Of a stretch of DNA of 64,000 nt, positions 33,401 to 45,400 are shown piece by piece. The position numbers and the translations under genes were made by a program. Location of the stretch: contig NC_084674.1 in assembly GCF_028389875.1 (NCBI RefSeq), positions 13,239,501 through 13,303,500 of the forward strand, given 5' to 3'. Under the pieces are notes generated by a model. It was not told the origin of the DNA, did no database searches, and saw only the letters and a program-made list of their open reading frames with translations. The DNA comes from Rhea pennata (Eukaryota; Chordata; Aves; Rheiformes; Rheidae). The stretch's first letter is position 1; every line of letters begins with the position of its first letter.

Positions 33401-36400
33401 TCTCACAGGCTTTCCCTTTACTGAAGGGTAAGTCCTCTCCTGATGCTGCACATGCCTGCCTTGAGGAGGCCAAGGGTGGGAGGTGACCCATGATGCCACT
33501 CCAGAGACACCTAATTACATAGAAGTTTGAGACCAGATGTCTTGCTTCCAGTCACCACCTCCTCCTGCTGGTCCTGTTGCTGGCAAGCTCTATCCCCTGT
33601 TCCTGAGTGCTGCCCTGGGAAAGGAGTGTGGGGGAGTTTGGGTATATAGGGAGCTGGCACCTTTCAGATCCCTCCCTTGTTTTGGCCCTGACGAGAGTTC
33701 TGCACAGTGCTAAGCATGGCTGAGGGGGAGACAGCCTTAGAGCCACTCTAATTTGTGCTCTAGTTGGGCCAAAAAAGATTCAAGTTGCTGTAGCACCTAC
33801 TTCTTGACCCTTGGACACAGCAGAAGTTTCCAGTATCTGATTACAGCCAATGTTATAGTTTGTCATAGGGAGGAGGTGGCAGGAGAGCGCAAAGAGATGA
33901 GGTTCATTCTTAATGCAAACCTCTGCTGTGCAAGGGGTAGCTGGAGATGTAGCCAAGGACAGCTGCTTCAGTCTGAGCCTTGAAGCTCACAAAAACTGAG
34001 TCCTGTGTGAAACTGAAGTCATGGGCATGACAGAATACAGGGCTGGATATACTGGTAGAGGAGTAAGGAGAGCCCAAGGGTCCATAGCAATGTATGGCCT
34101 CACTTTTGGCCTCTGTGCAAGACCATGGCTGCATCTAGCCCTTGCACTAGCCTCTGATATGAGGTGTGGTTTTTGACAAGGAGACAAATACAGACTTCTC
34201 TCATCTCTACAGCTCAGAAAAAGAGGATCTTAACTTTAATATCCCCCTTTCAAAGAAGCAAGTGCCTGTGCACTCTGAGGATTTGGAAAATACTGTTTGT
34301 AAGAGGCTACTTCAAAGGTGAAATTCTGGTTAGTATAAAAGGATCCACTCTTAATATGCCGAGCATCCTCAACTCCTGGTAGAGTTGTTAGAAGATGGAG
34401 ATGTTCAGCAGTGCCTGGTCCTGTCTGTATTCACAGGGACTCTTCAAGTGCTCGACCAGCTTAGGGTGCAGAAACTGCTGTTTCCCATTCTCCATCCCCG
34501 CACCAGCAGAGGAACTACAGGCAGAGCAGCTCGGCCTGTTCGTCTGACATACCTTCTCTGGTCTGAACTGCTTCAAAAGGGCAAGAAACTGCCTTTTTTT
34601 TTTTTTTTTTTTTTTTTTTCCAAAACATCAACCTACTGGTACTCCCTTTAGCTGCTGGGTGTACCCTGATATTTTCAGCCAAATCTGTTGACTTTTCTTC
34701 AGCTTTTTAAATAAAAACACAGGGCTCCCCTAGCTACTTAGCAACTAGATCTGGGAGTTATTTGGCTAGATCTATGTCATAGCACTGCACTAAAGCAACA
34801 CGACTTTGACATGTGTTCTTCCTATTTTTATTTTTTTTTTCTTTCTTCTTTTTTTTTTTTTTAATTGAAGGCAACAGATGAAGGACTCTAGGTGAGGTGG
34901 GCAGGTGGACTGATAGAAGTTCCATTCCCATGGAGTAAAATAATGTCAATGAACTTACGTGAGTTGGCCCCTTCCTTTCCCCCATACAACGCTATAAATG
35001 CCAAGGGATGACCTAATGGGCTTCTTTCTTTCTTTTCCCTTTCTTAAAGAACAGGAAGTTTCTGGGTGCTGAGCAGCCAACCAATATTTTTGTATAGATG
35101 ATTGGAGCTGAAAAAAGAAAAATCCAATCCCAACCAGGATTGATCAGCACTGCAGGAGGGAGGATTGTAGTCCCTGTGAATGAACAACAGTCAGAAGTTC
35201 AGTGCATGAGGTGAGTACAGAGCACCAGGTTGCCTGAGAAAAGAGGGAAAGATAGCGAATGGGCTTTATCTTCTGGTGGGAAAAGGTAGCAAGAGAAAAG
35301 CCTTGCACAGTGGAGCAGCCTGGGATGGAAAAAAAAAAAAAAAAGAGGTTTAAAGAATAGCCATCTGCATCATTTCCTATTGTAAACTTTAGCTGTAGAC
35401 AGAGTTCAGAGAACGTAGGGCTGATCTTCAGCATCCTGAAGGATTTCTCACCTGCATTCTTGCTCTTATTCCTTATTATACTTCTTCCTGACCTGCTTCT
35501 CTCACTACCTATGCTTTCTGACTTTCCTTTGTGGGCACTAGAAAATTGCAGCTGACCTCCTGCTCCTGTTCATTACATGCCGGTCTCAGAGCATGTTCCC
35601 ATGCTGAAGAGCTAGCATGGCACGTTCACCTGAGGAATAGGGACTAGGCATGTCCATGTCCCAGTCCCCACTACTGACAGGTAAAATGGTTTTAATAAAA
35701 CTGCCACAGAAGGATTAATTTAAACCATTTCATCCATGACTTTAAGCTTACAAACCAAACCAAAACAAGTAAATAAATAAATGAGAACATTTAGGAGTTT
35801 GTTGAGATGACTGATCTACACTTCCTGTTTTGTTTTGTGACCAAGGTGAGTTGGTGATGTAAACTGTTTTTCTTTTGTAATTCTAAGATAGAAACAACTA
35901 TTACGGCTCCTGCTGTGCTAGGTTTCCCTGCTTAATGTTTTCATCTTTGTTTTGTATTTTGCTCAGCAATAAATTCATTATAAGGCACCTATAGCCTCAC
36001 CCTATGTGAGGGTCATAGAGTGTGTTGGTGTAATCAGTATATATATATATGTACTGATACTGATATGATTCATCAGAAGTGTAATCAGTATACTTCTATA
36101 CTGAAGTCAGTGGGACTATTCCACTGAATTCAATGGGAGCTAATGAAGATTAATGGGGTAAGAGAGTGTCCCTGAGACCTTATTCACCTTGGAAGCGGGA
36201 ATGGGTTTTTACGATTGCTTCTTGCTCCCTTCTGTGTCTCTTGCATTTGATATAACAATAGACTAAACATCTCCATACTATCCTGTGTTCCAGTCCCTAC
36301 ACCCTGAGGCCAGCATGCTGGGAACAGAAGATCATCAGGAAATTCTTGGCTGACGTCCCAAAAATACTTCTAGAGAATAGAAAGTTGGTCTGGCAGAAGA

Positions 36401-39400
36401 ATACATTTAACATATAAATAATGGATGTTTCCAGCACAGTGTGTGCTTTGAAGCTGCACATCTTGAGACTGAAAGTGGGATGGAGTGCGTGTCAGCGGCA
36501 GCTGGAGTACTAAGATGATGTGTTGCTTTCAGTAAGTGCCTGGAGCCTCGGGTGCTGGGGTGGAAGATGGTCAGGAAGGCATGTTACACTGCAACTGACA
36601 GCTAGCTAGGGCAGTTGTGTGTTGATTTGCAGGCATGCCAAGCAGAAGAGTAAGGAGGGGTTTGTCTCATTTTGAAGACTACTCTATTAAAGTAGATGCT
36701 AATGAAGCAGACCTACATTTTTAGCCACTTCAGGAGACTTGCACAGAATAGGCCAAAGGTAAGTTCCAGACAGGAGCTATCACATGAGATTGGACAGTAT
36801 GGCTAGGGCTGCTCCATGTCAAGGGAAATGTCAGCAGAAACAACACTTACAGAAAATTATTGAGACTTGCAGCATAGAGCAGTAGGAGCAGCAACAAGTA
36901 ATTGGGTAGAAAGAAAACACAGTAACTTTTAAAATGGACTATGTCCAGTGGTTGCTGTGGTGATTCCTAAAATCACCCCAGCAGCCTAAATGGAAAAATC
37001 TGGACAGTATTGTGCACCAGGCTAAGAGTGCTCATTTACACTTTTCTGAGTACATTAGGATGTGAGATGCTTGTGTCCTGCGATGCTTTTTGGTGCACCA
37101 CTAGCACCTCCCAGCAGAGGAATCAGATGTTGGAGGCAAGTATGTTGGGCTAATTGTCATATAGAGAGTAACATTCTCAAATTCCTCTCCTCCTTCAGAA
37201 CACAGGTCACTTTTATCTTCTAAATGCAAATGCAGGAGTGAAAACTTTCCTCTGTGTGTTGTTGCTGAATTAGTTCTCTAATTTAACTTATTATCTGAAT
37301 TATATGCAATGAATTACAGCAGGTGAATGCAATTAAGAAAAGGTTTCTATAGCTTGACTAAAATCAGCCTTCTTCCCAAGTACATATTTTGTGCAGCCTT
37401 GTACTGTACTTAAGAACATATGCCATACTGCATTTCAATATACAGTGGATTTACACCAACACACTCTATGACATTTTCCCAGGACCTACTGTACATCTTT
37501 CTTCTCCAAGCTTCTTGAATCTCTCTGCTTTCAATCCAGTGAAAGATTATGCCCTGTTCATAGTTACGGAAACTGAAGTCATTTGACCAAAAAATTCTTT
37601 GGTAGGGCCAAGAAATATCCCCTAAAGCCTTGCAGCTTTTCTGCAAAGCTCTTTTGCCTTCCAGTTTACTGAATGGGCAAGTCCACAGATTGAATGTGCA
37701 AACAGAGGTTGAATACATTGTACTTATACAACTGCTGACATTGTCTTTGCTCCTGATCCTTTCAGCTTCCATCCTAATGCTGGTATAGCTGCCCTCCTAG
37801 AGGAAGGCATGAGCAGCATGAGAAATTATAGCCTCTTTCGGCGAGATGCAAGCTGACACGGGAGCACCTGACCACAGGAACAACTGATTTCCTCTCTCCA
37901 GACAAAGCAATTTCATTCACTTAAAGTTCGTGTCTCTCTCCGTTCTCTTCTCCCACAACAGTTAGAAGGAAAAAATCTCAGTATACATTGCTGGAGCAGT
38001 TGCTAAGGCATCTGGGTTTGCCAGTGATCACATGAACAGGCTGCAACAGTTATTACTGGAAGTGTGCATGAATGGGAGAAGAGTCTCAAGCTATGGCCAC
38101 ACTGACAAAAAGAATCACCCTGAAGCAGATCCATTCATGATCACAGTGGTGGAAGCTGGAATTAGTTTGTTCAGTTGCAGCTCATTGAAATATTATTCTG
38201 AGGTGCAGAAAGAATACATCATTTATTCAGAAAGGCTGTAGCTGGGCCAGTACATCATCCTGGAGACCTTATGGCAAGGTCTTTGGGGCAAGTATTCTCT
38301 TCTTTGGTATTTGAATACATCCAGCACAATGCAATCCTGGTTTGTAAGCAGGACTCCACAACACAACTTAATACAAATCACTACGACTGTAGTGTTTTGC
38401 ATGGTATCCCTGCAAAGAGCAGGGTTGGAAAGTGTGATCTTATCAGTGTTTACAATCTGTATGAACTATTTTTGCCATTGTAATGAGCAGTGGTGGCCTA
38501 TGGTTCCCATGTTTGCTACCATAAATGTAGCACGGGTATCTGCTACGTTTTGTGCCCAGAATGGCCAAAGGTGCATGCTGCACTGAAAGGATACACTGCT
38601 GATTTCCAATGGGGAGCCAATTTCTCTGCTTACGTAGAAAGAGACATGGCTCCATTGACCTCAGAGATGTTTTACCTTTTTACATGAACAAAGAGCTTGC
38701 CCTAGTGATTTAGCAAAACACCTTTCCTTTTTTTTCTTTTTTTCTTTTTTCTTTCTTTCTCTCTCTCTTTTTTTTTTTTTACAGCAGTTTTTTTTTATGA
38801 AACTAGGAATGCATACCAACTCAGCAGTGACTTTAAATGGCATTAAGATTCTCACCTCCTTCTTGTTCCGGGAAATTGCATTTGGATCTATTGATCCCAG
38901 GGACAGGTTTGGGAGAACAAAGTTGAGCACTTTAGCTGCAAAAACCTGTGGGAGAGGAAAGCAAGTAGTTAGAGGGCTAGTTAGAGCAAGAGTGCCAAAT
39001 TCTCAGCTGATAGAAACCAGCACTGAAGTTAAGTAGTAAAGAGATATCAGCTGCCACTGGTGAAGATCTGTCCTATATTTAAACCATTTGTCATAAAGGG
39101 AAAGGATTTAAACTGCTCCTGGAACCAGGCACTGGATGGGCTAGTTTGAAATGTTTTCAACTGTCCACTTGCAACATCACAACTTCATTGTACTTTGCCT
39201 TTTTCTCATTTTCAAGTTAATTTCAAAAAAGGCCTCAGTTAAACACTTCCTTAGAAAAAAAAACTGTCTCCATTCTTCTGTGGGGCTGGGTTTTGTTGTT
39301 ACTAGCCTTTCCTTGCTGTCACAGTCCTGATTTCAAGCTGCAGAGCATAAGTGATATTCTGTGCAATCTGCAGTAGTTGCCTAGGCTGCACTCTTTTCGA

Positions 39401-42400
39401 TAAGCATATTCTCAGGGGAGCCTGCAAATAAACAACAGCAAAACGTGCATGCATTGGCTGAGGAAAGCTATTGCTCGCTTGTCTCCTGGGAATGAAACAC
39501 AAAAGCATTCAGCAGCCCAAGTTTGAGATCTCTGGCAGAAGAAAGGGTAACATATTTCATTTCAATAGCAATCTACAAGATCTTTCATACCAGGATTCTG
39601 CTCTGATCTTTGATAACTGTCTTAATTAAGTGATCACCATTTAAGTCAGAAAATACAAAATTAGTTTTTATTGGTCTATTTTATGGCCCTTTTGTGCCCA
39701 CAGTTAGTACTTGTAAGGTGTACTGTCACCTATGTTCTCTGTTTCTGCTGATGAGCAACGCTTCTAAAGCACTCTCTGACATTTTAGATCTCAGATGATA
39801 CATGACAGAGTAATTACGACATTAGAGGAACAATGCAAGGCTGAAATCAAAGTCGTCCACGACTCAAAAGCAGTAAAGACTTACAGCAGATTTGAGAACA
39901 CCACTGTGCTTTGGGGTGGATATGACAAGGAAATTGCATCAGTGTCTGCAAGTAGATCAAGCCCTTCGCTGACCATGATGATATTGTGTGGGCAAAATTA
40001 AGTTCCACTGAGGTCCCTGGGTTTGGACCAGTTAAAAATGTATCGACACAGACAAGTATGAGTTTACAGTGCTAATGAACAGGAATTGGGTTTTCTTTGG
40101 TTTATGTTAATTCCAGATGACAATGATTTGGGGAACGCGTATTTATGAATTCTATGCAAGGTTATGGACTATGTGACCTGTGATGTGTTAAAGGACAGGG
40201 AGTCAGCTATGTTCTGATAAGGCTGTAACACCTTTGTCTCTCTCAAACCATTTACAGTGACCTAGGTACATGGCAAGTAACTTTAGTTATCTAGCTGAGG
40301 TATATAACTTAGAAATAAAATTGCCCTAGGTTCTCTTACGGAGTGTGGAGAGTGAGAGAAACAACCTCCAGAGCGCACATAAGATCTGAATAATGATTTG
40401 GAAGTGCCTGTCTCCAGAGATTATCGTGACAACCTAAGGCAATTAGGCAGCCCTAAAATTGGGGTCTGAGTTATGCTTTCGGGTGAGTTCTTATGCCTAA
40501 TGATTGATTACTCAATGGAAAATACCTTAGCTTAAGAGGTTAGCTGGTGACTTCTCAATTTTTTTTTTTTTGAGTATTGGCCACAAGATCAATATATTGG
40601 TATCAAGAACACAGATATTGAGGTCAAGACTGCACATAAGAGACAGTAAAAGATGGCATGCTTTTTAGATGGGGTTTTTGTTTACTTGTAGATTCAGCTG
40701 AAGAAGGAAGCTAGTTGGCATACTCTAAAATTTCAGAAGAAGCTGTAAGTTTGATGGGGATTCTGCTCTGTGTCTGCTTGGTACATGTGAATATTTATAT
40801 CCCCAAAGATCTGCAATAGAGATTTTGCAGGAGAAGCATAAATATGAAGCTTTTCCTCACATGAGCAACAATATACCAGCCTACCAACATCCTGAAGGCA
40901 GTGAAAGTGTGACAGGGAAAGGAAAACTCAATACATGCCTTATTCTCAGAGTCTCCGTTGTTGGAGACAAGCTAGACAGCCTTTTGCCAGATTCATTATG
41001 GCCATTTTTCTATTCTAATTATATAGGCTTATCATCAAAACTCCACAGGCTAGTGATGACCATGACTGTGACATGCTTTGGAAATGTTCCTGAGATTTTT
41101 GCACGTTTCTGGAGTTTTGCCAAATGGAGTAACTAGCAAAAAAACTGCTGAAGAGAAGAAATGACTGATTCTGACTCCAAGTATAGCAGTACACACTGGC
41201 ATGGGTTGCTGATATCAGTGAAATCATTTCTGGTGTCCAGCTGTACAAAGAGAAGAACCAGCCCCATATATGGATATGTCAGATACACCTACACACATGT
41301 ATACTCCCTATATGCCTAAAAATAATTATTACTTATGTGCAGACAGACCTAATCTTGGTCAAAAGAACTGATTGTGACAGGACTCTGCTACCATTCTTGT
41401 AAAAGTTTTCATATATGCAGGAAATGCTGCATTTCCTCTCATGTTTAGTAGGGCCTCAAAATTCAGATGCAATTTTGATGATTTTTGGAATCAAAGTCAT
41501 GGCCAGTGGAAAAAAAAGGTCCATGTTTTAACCAGGAGGCCAAAAGGTTTCCCTGAGCCTTTGCTGATTTTGTGAGCACTCTGGTATCATTTATGACACG
41601 TTGGTCTTTAATTAAAAGCTGTATTGTTCAACTGCTGGCTATATGTGATACCTGAAGACTTTATCTCCCTGTTGGTTCAAAGTGGAAATGTCAATTCTTG
41701 AGAAAATAGCTCCCAAATGGTCAAGAAAAGTTAAAACAATAGTAGCATTATTACTGGTTGGGTTGAGGATGATACTATTGAGTAACGGTTATTAAAACTG
41801 TTCCAGGCCAACAGAATCATTGAACAGTGAACAGATAATTCACTGTTCAAATTCAACTCTGCTTTCTATGACAAAAATCCCAGAGAAAGATAGAAATAGA
41901 GAGCTGAACATTGCCTCTTGCCTGGAAGTATAATTTAAAGCTGATTTTGTGGGTTTTGCACTAGTTTAACTATATGGGTGCTCTACAGCATAGACCCTTT
42001 TCTTCTGCATAGAGTAATCCCTGTTCTCCCCCCACCTCTGCATGCTTATTTCTCTCTCCCATGACCTCTGCTCACTAAACTACTTGTGTGAATGCTTTTA
42101 AGTTCAGTTACAGATGAGCTGGAGTAACAAAGATGCAATTTTGTTCAAGCTAGCCAGCCTTATGTTGACTGAGGCAAAAATATCCGGAAGAGACACTTAG
42201 ATGAGCTACAGTGATTACCTTGGGAGCAGCTGGAACAGTCACAGCAGGGATGACATACTGCCATGCCTGGACTACCCATACCAAGCTACCCTATCTATGT
42301 TTGTCATGACTAAAACATTTCTGTAAAACTGGAAAGACCAGAGAAAAGTCAAATAAGAATTTGTAATTTAGTACTTTCTTGCAGTTTGATTATATCTTTA

Positions 42401-45400
42401 GAAACAGTCCTCTGCATTATTACTGTATGCAACTTCAGCCTGAATGACTGGAGCACTAGTCTAAGAGACTCTCACATACTGGAAGAATCTGATGTTCATT
42501 TAGGTTGGAAAGCCATAGCTCAGTAAAGGCTAAATGGAAAAAACAAAAGGCTATTGCATACTCGGTCTTTAAGGCATAGGCTGGATGCTAGTATAGGCTT
42601 AATCATTCGGGAACATTTCTTAGGTTCCTAGGTTTCTGAGGTTATCCTGCCCACCCAATTTTAAAGTGTTTAATAGCGGAAGTTCAGCAGGATATACACT
42701 TCTACTGTTATTCTACCGTTTGTCAGCACATGTAATTCATGTCTTTTTGCATCCTTCCAAATTTAGAAGATTTGGAGCCAAGTCTTGTCCAGCTTAGTTG
42801 AGAAGACAAGGGAGAAGGACAGCTAGGTCCCTTGCTCCTCAGTAACTTTGGAATGAGTAGGTAGGTGCCTCTGTTGGGACACAGTATTTACAAGCTGCCA
42901 ATGAAACTGTTTCTGTAAACAGCAGAACTTATTTCTCCTGCATGCATTCTGTAAAGGCACGTCCCTTCTGCCACGGCCAGGGCTGGTTCAGCAGTGACTG
43001 AAGGTATTCCTAACACTAACTGAAGGACTCAGCATGGAATGTGGCCCACTATTATTGTTGCCTTGAGCCCCCGTTTGCTTAGGCCAAGGTAAATTCTTGC
43101 TTAGTTGGAAACTTCCCCAGCGAGTGGATGAATGCAATGGTCCTTGGGAAATGGCTCAGGGCCTAGAAGTCATACTAGTTCCAGGGGAAGAGCCAAAGCC
43201 TTTGTATCTCAAAGGCACAAACATCAGTGAAATGTCTTTTGGCTCTCAGAGGAAAAAAGCACACAAGTGTTTTCAGCTCCACTTTCTGGGGAAGAGTGGC
43301 TTATACAGGAATACTCTGCCTGTTATCATTCCTTCCTCTCGTAAATACCTTTTCAGCCCTATGACTGACTTCAGTTAAGTTTGACAAAGCAAATACTTCA
43401 GCGATAATTAATTTTTCAGTTTTGAGAGGCAACAATAAATATGAGAGAGAAGGAAAAAAAATTCACTGTGAACTTGTGTTATTGCAGATAGGAGACTCTC
43501 TAGGAAAGGTACCCTATAAACACTCCCCAAATACTTCAGTTAAGAGATTAGAATTTCCTATATTGAAACCAAGCAGCTATCTGACACTAATCTGCAGGAA
43601 ATCAGATTTTATCAATACTAGTTCCCACGGAACTTGTTAGCCTTTATTTCTGTAAGGGTTCAGCATCTAACAAAGCAAAATATACAGCTCCAGAAGTGGA
43701 AAACTTTTTTCCTGTTTTCCTTGACTTCACTAGAAATAGAAGCTTATCAGTATCTCTCAAATTTAGACCCTACTTGATTTTTTTTTTCTTTCTTAATCAT
43801 TTAGTCTTTATCCCTTTCCCAAGTAAGAAAAAACAGGAGCACTGGTGCTCATGGGATGTTTATGCAGATTCAGACATAGCCTCACCTGAAAAGAATCAGC
43901 TACCAGCATCATAAAAGCACCCTTCAGTACTTTGAATCTTGATTTGTAGCCTCAGCAGATAGCTTAGGCTAGAGGAGAAGATACTACGGATTATGCTGAA
44001 AGCCTAAGCAATGTTTCCTTTCTCTCAGAACAGTGAAGTAGGAGAAATAGTTTAGAAGTACATTAAAATAAGAAACTAGAGCTAGAAAAAGAGCCTAGGG
44101 ATAAAGGCTAAAGGAATGAGAAGTGTGGGAATGAGATGTTCTGTTCTTGGCTTAACTGACCCTTCCCTTTGCTTCCTGTTTCTTTCAGGATTGTTGTTTA
44201 TTCTTTTAGAAATTCAGAAATGAGGGGAGCAAAAAAGAGATGAGGGGTCAGTTGCCCAGCAGAATTTCCCTGGGGAAGGGCAGCCTGGGCAGTGCAAATT
44301 TTCATCAGAAATAACTCAGGAAAAGATATGTGAATAGGAGGGGGTAAAGCCTAGCTGTAAACTGAAGAAGGTATTTTTCTGTCTGAGCAAGAACCAGTTA
44401 TAGTACCAAGCCAAATGGGATGCTGCTAGGGCAGTAATTCTTTAGCTGGAAGCCTTCTTTGAGGGTGCTGAAATATTCCTGGGACTGAAGAGCTCTAGTT
44501 TTGTTTAGAAATTGGTCACCCCCCAAATACCAAAAATATCCCTGGCCTGACTTAGCCAAAGCCCATGTTGCAACTACACCAGACTCTGTATGAGTCAGGA
44601 AGAAAACTGTAGGAGAAGGGAAAGGACAGCACCGTGTGGGCTGCTAAAGGGTGTGGTGAAGAAAGCACAGTCTGCTACCGCCTCCTCGGGTGGCATCATT
44701 CTCTGACTCTTATTTAAATAAGCTCTCCTGGACTGGAGTTCAAAACTCACTTCCCCTCTGAAAAGTAAGTGGGGGTGTGGGGGAAAAGAAAAGTATTGAC
44801 TGGCATCCAGGTGGTGCACATCTAGTGAGGGTTTTGCATTTTAAAGATAGAGGTCTTAAAGCGCTTCCTTCAACAGAAGAGAGGAGTGACTAAATGCAAT
44901 GCAGGTGTGCTCTTACCTTGATGGGTGTGGCGACTTCTGGGCTGGCTGCCACTAAAGGGGAGATTAACAGCATGCCTGAAAACTCACTGGGTCTCTCACT
45001 AGCTGTCAGAATGGAGATGGCTCCCCCCTGTAATGCAAAAGTAACAGCCCACATCTTAATACAGATGCCAACGTCTCATTTACGCAGTAATCCTGCTACT
45101 GGAAGGGTTTTAGACCAAACAACCAAAAGGTTCCTCCCCCAGTGAGATTGCAATGCGGTCAGAGAGGAAGGCTAGAGGATTAGGGTCAGTAAAACTGAAG
45201 AGACTGAACTAAGCTGATTTTTGTGGTGGAAAATAGATCTGGTTTCTGCCCTCATGCTGTAATACCCATCACATCACACTGAACAAAACTGTGTGCAATA
45301 TCACTGAACTCACTAGGATGCATTATATCCTCCTTGCTTAAGTGTGCTAAGAAGAAACTGTCTAAATGGGTAGTTCAGGTGGAACTTGAAAAATAAGTTG

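Larger units (their letters stand above)
32306..38855 (-). other. MGLL: MGLL intron (6.5 kb)
   Basis: GT-AG intron (donor GTGAGA). It contains several homopolymer and simple tracts listed separately (33,073-33,100; 34,594-34,619; 34,828-34,862; 35,329-35,344; 36,038-36,050; 38,722-38,780) and one imperfect palindrome at 36,102-36,132. No transposon family, RNA gene or additional exon was recognised. Confidence 0.8.
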
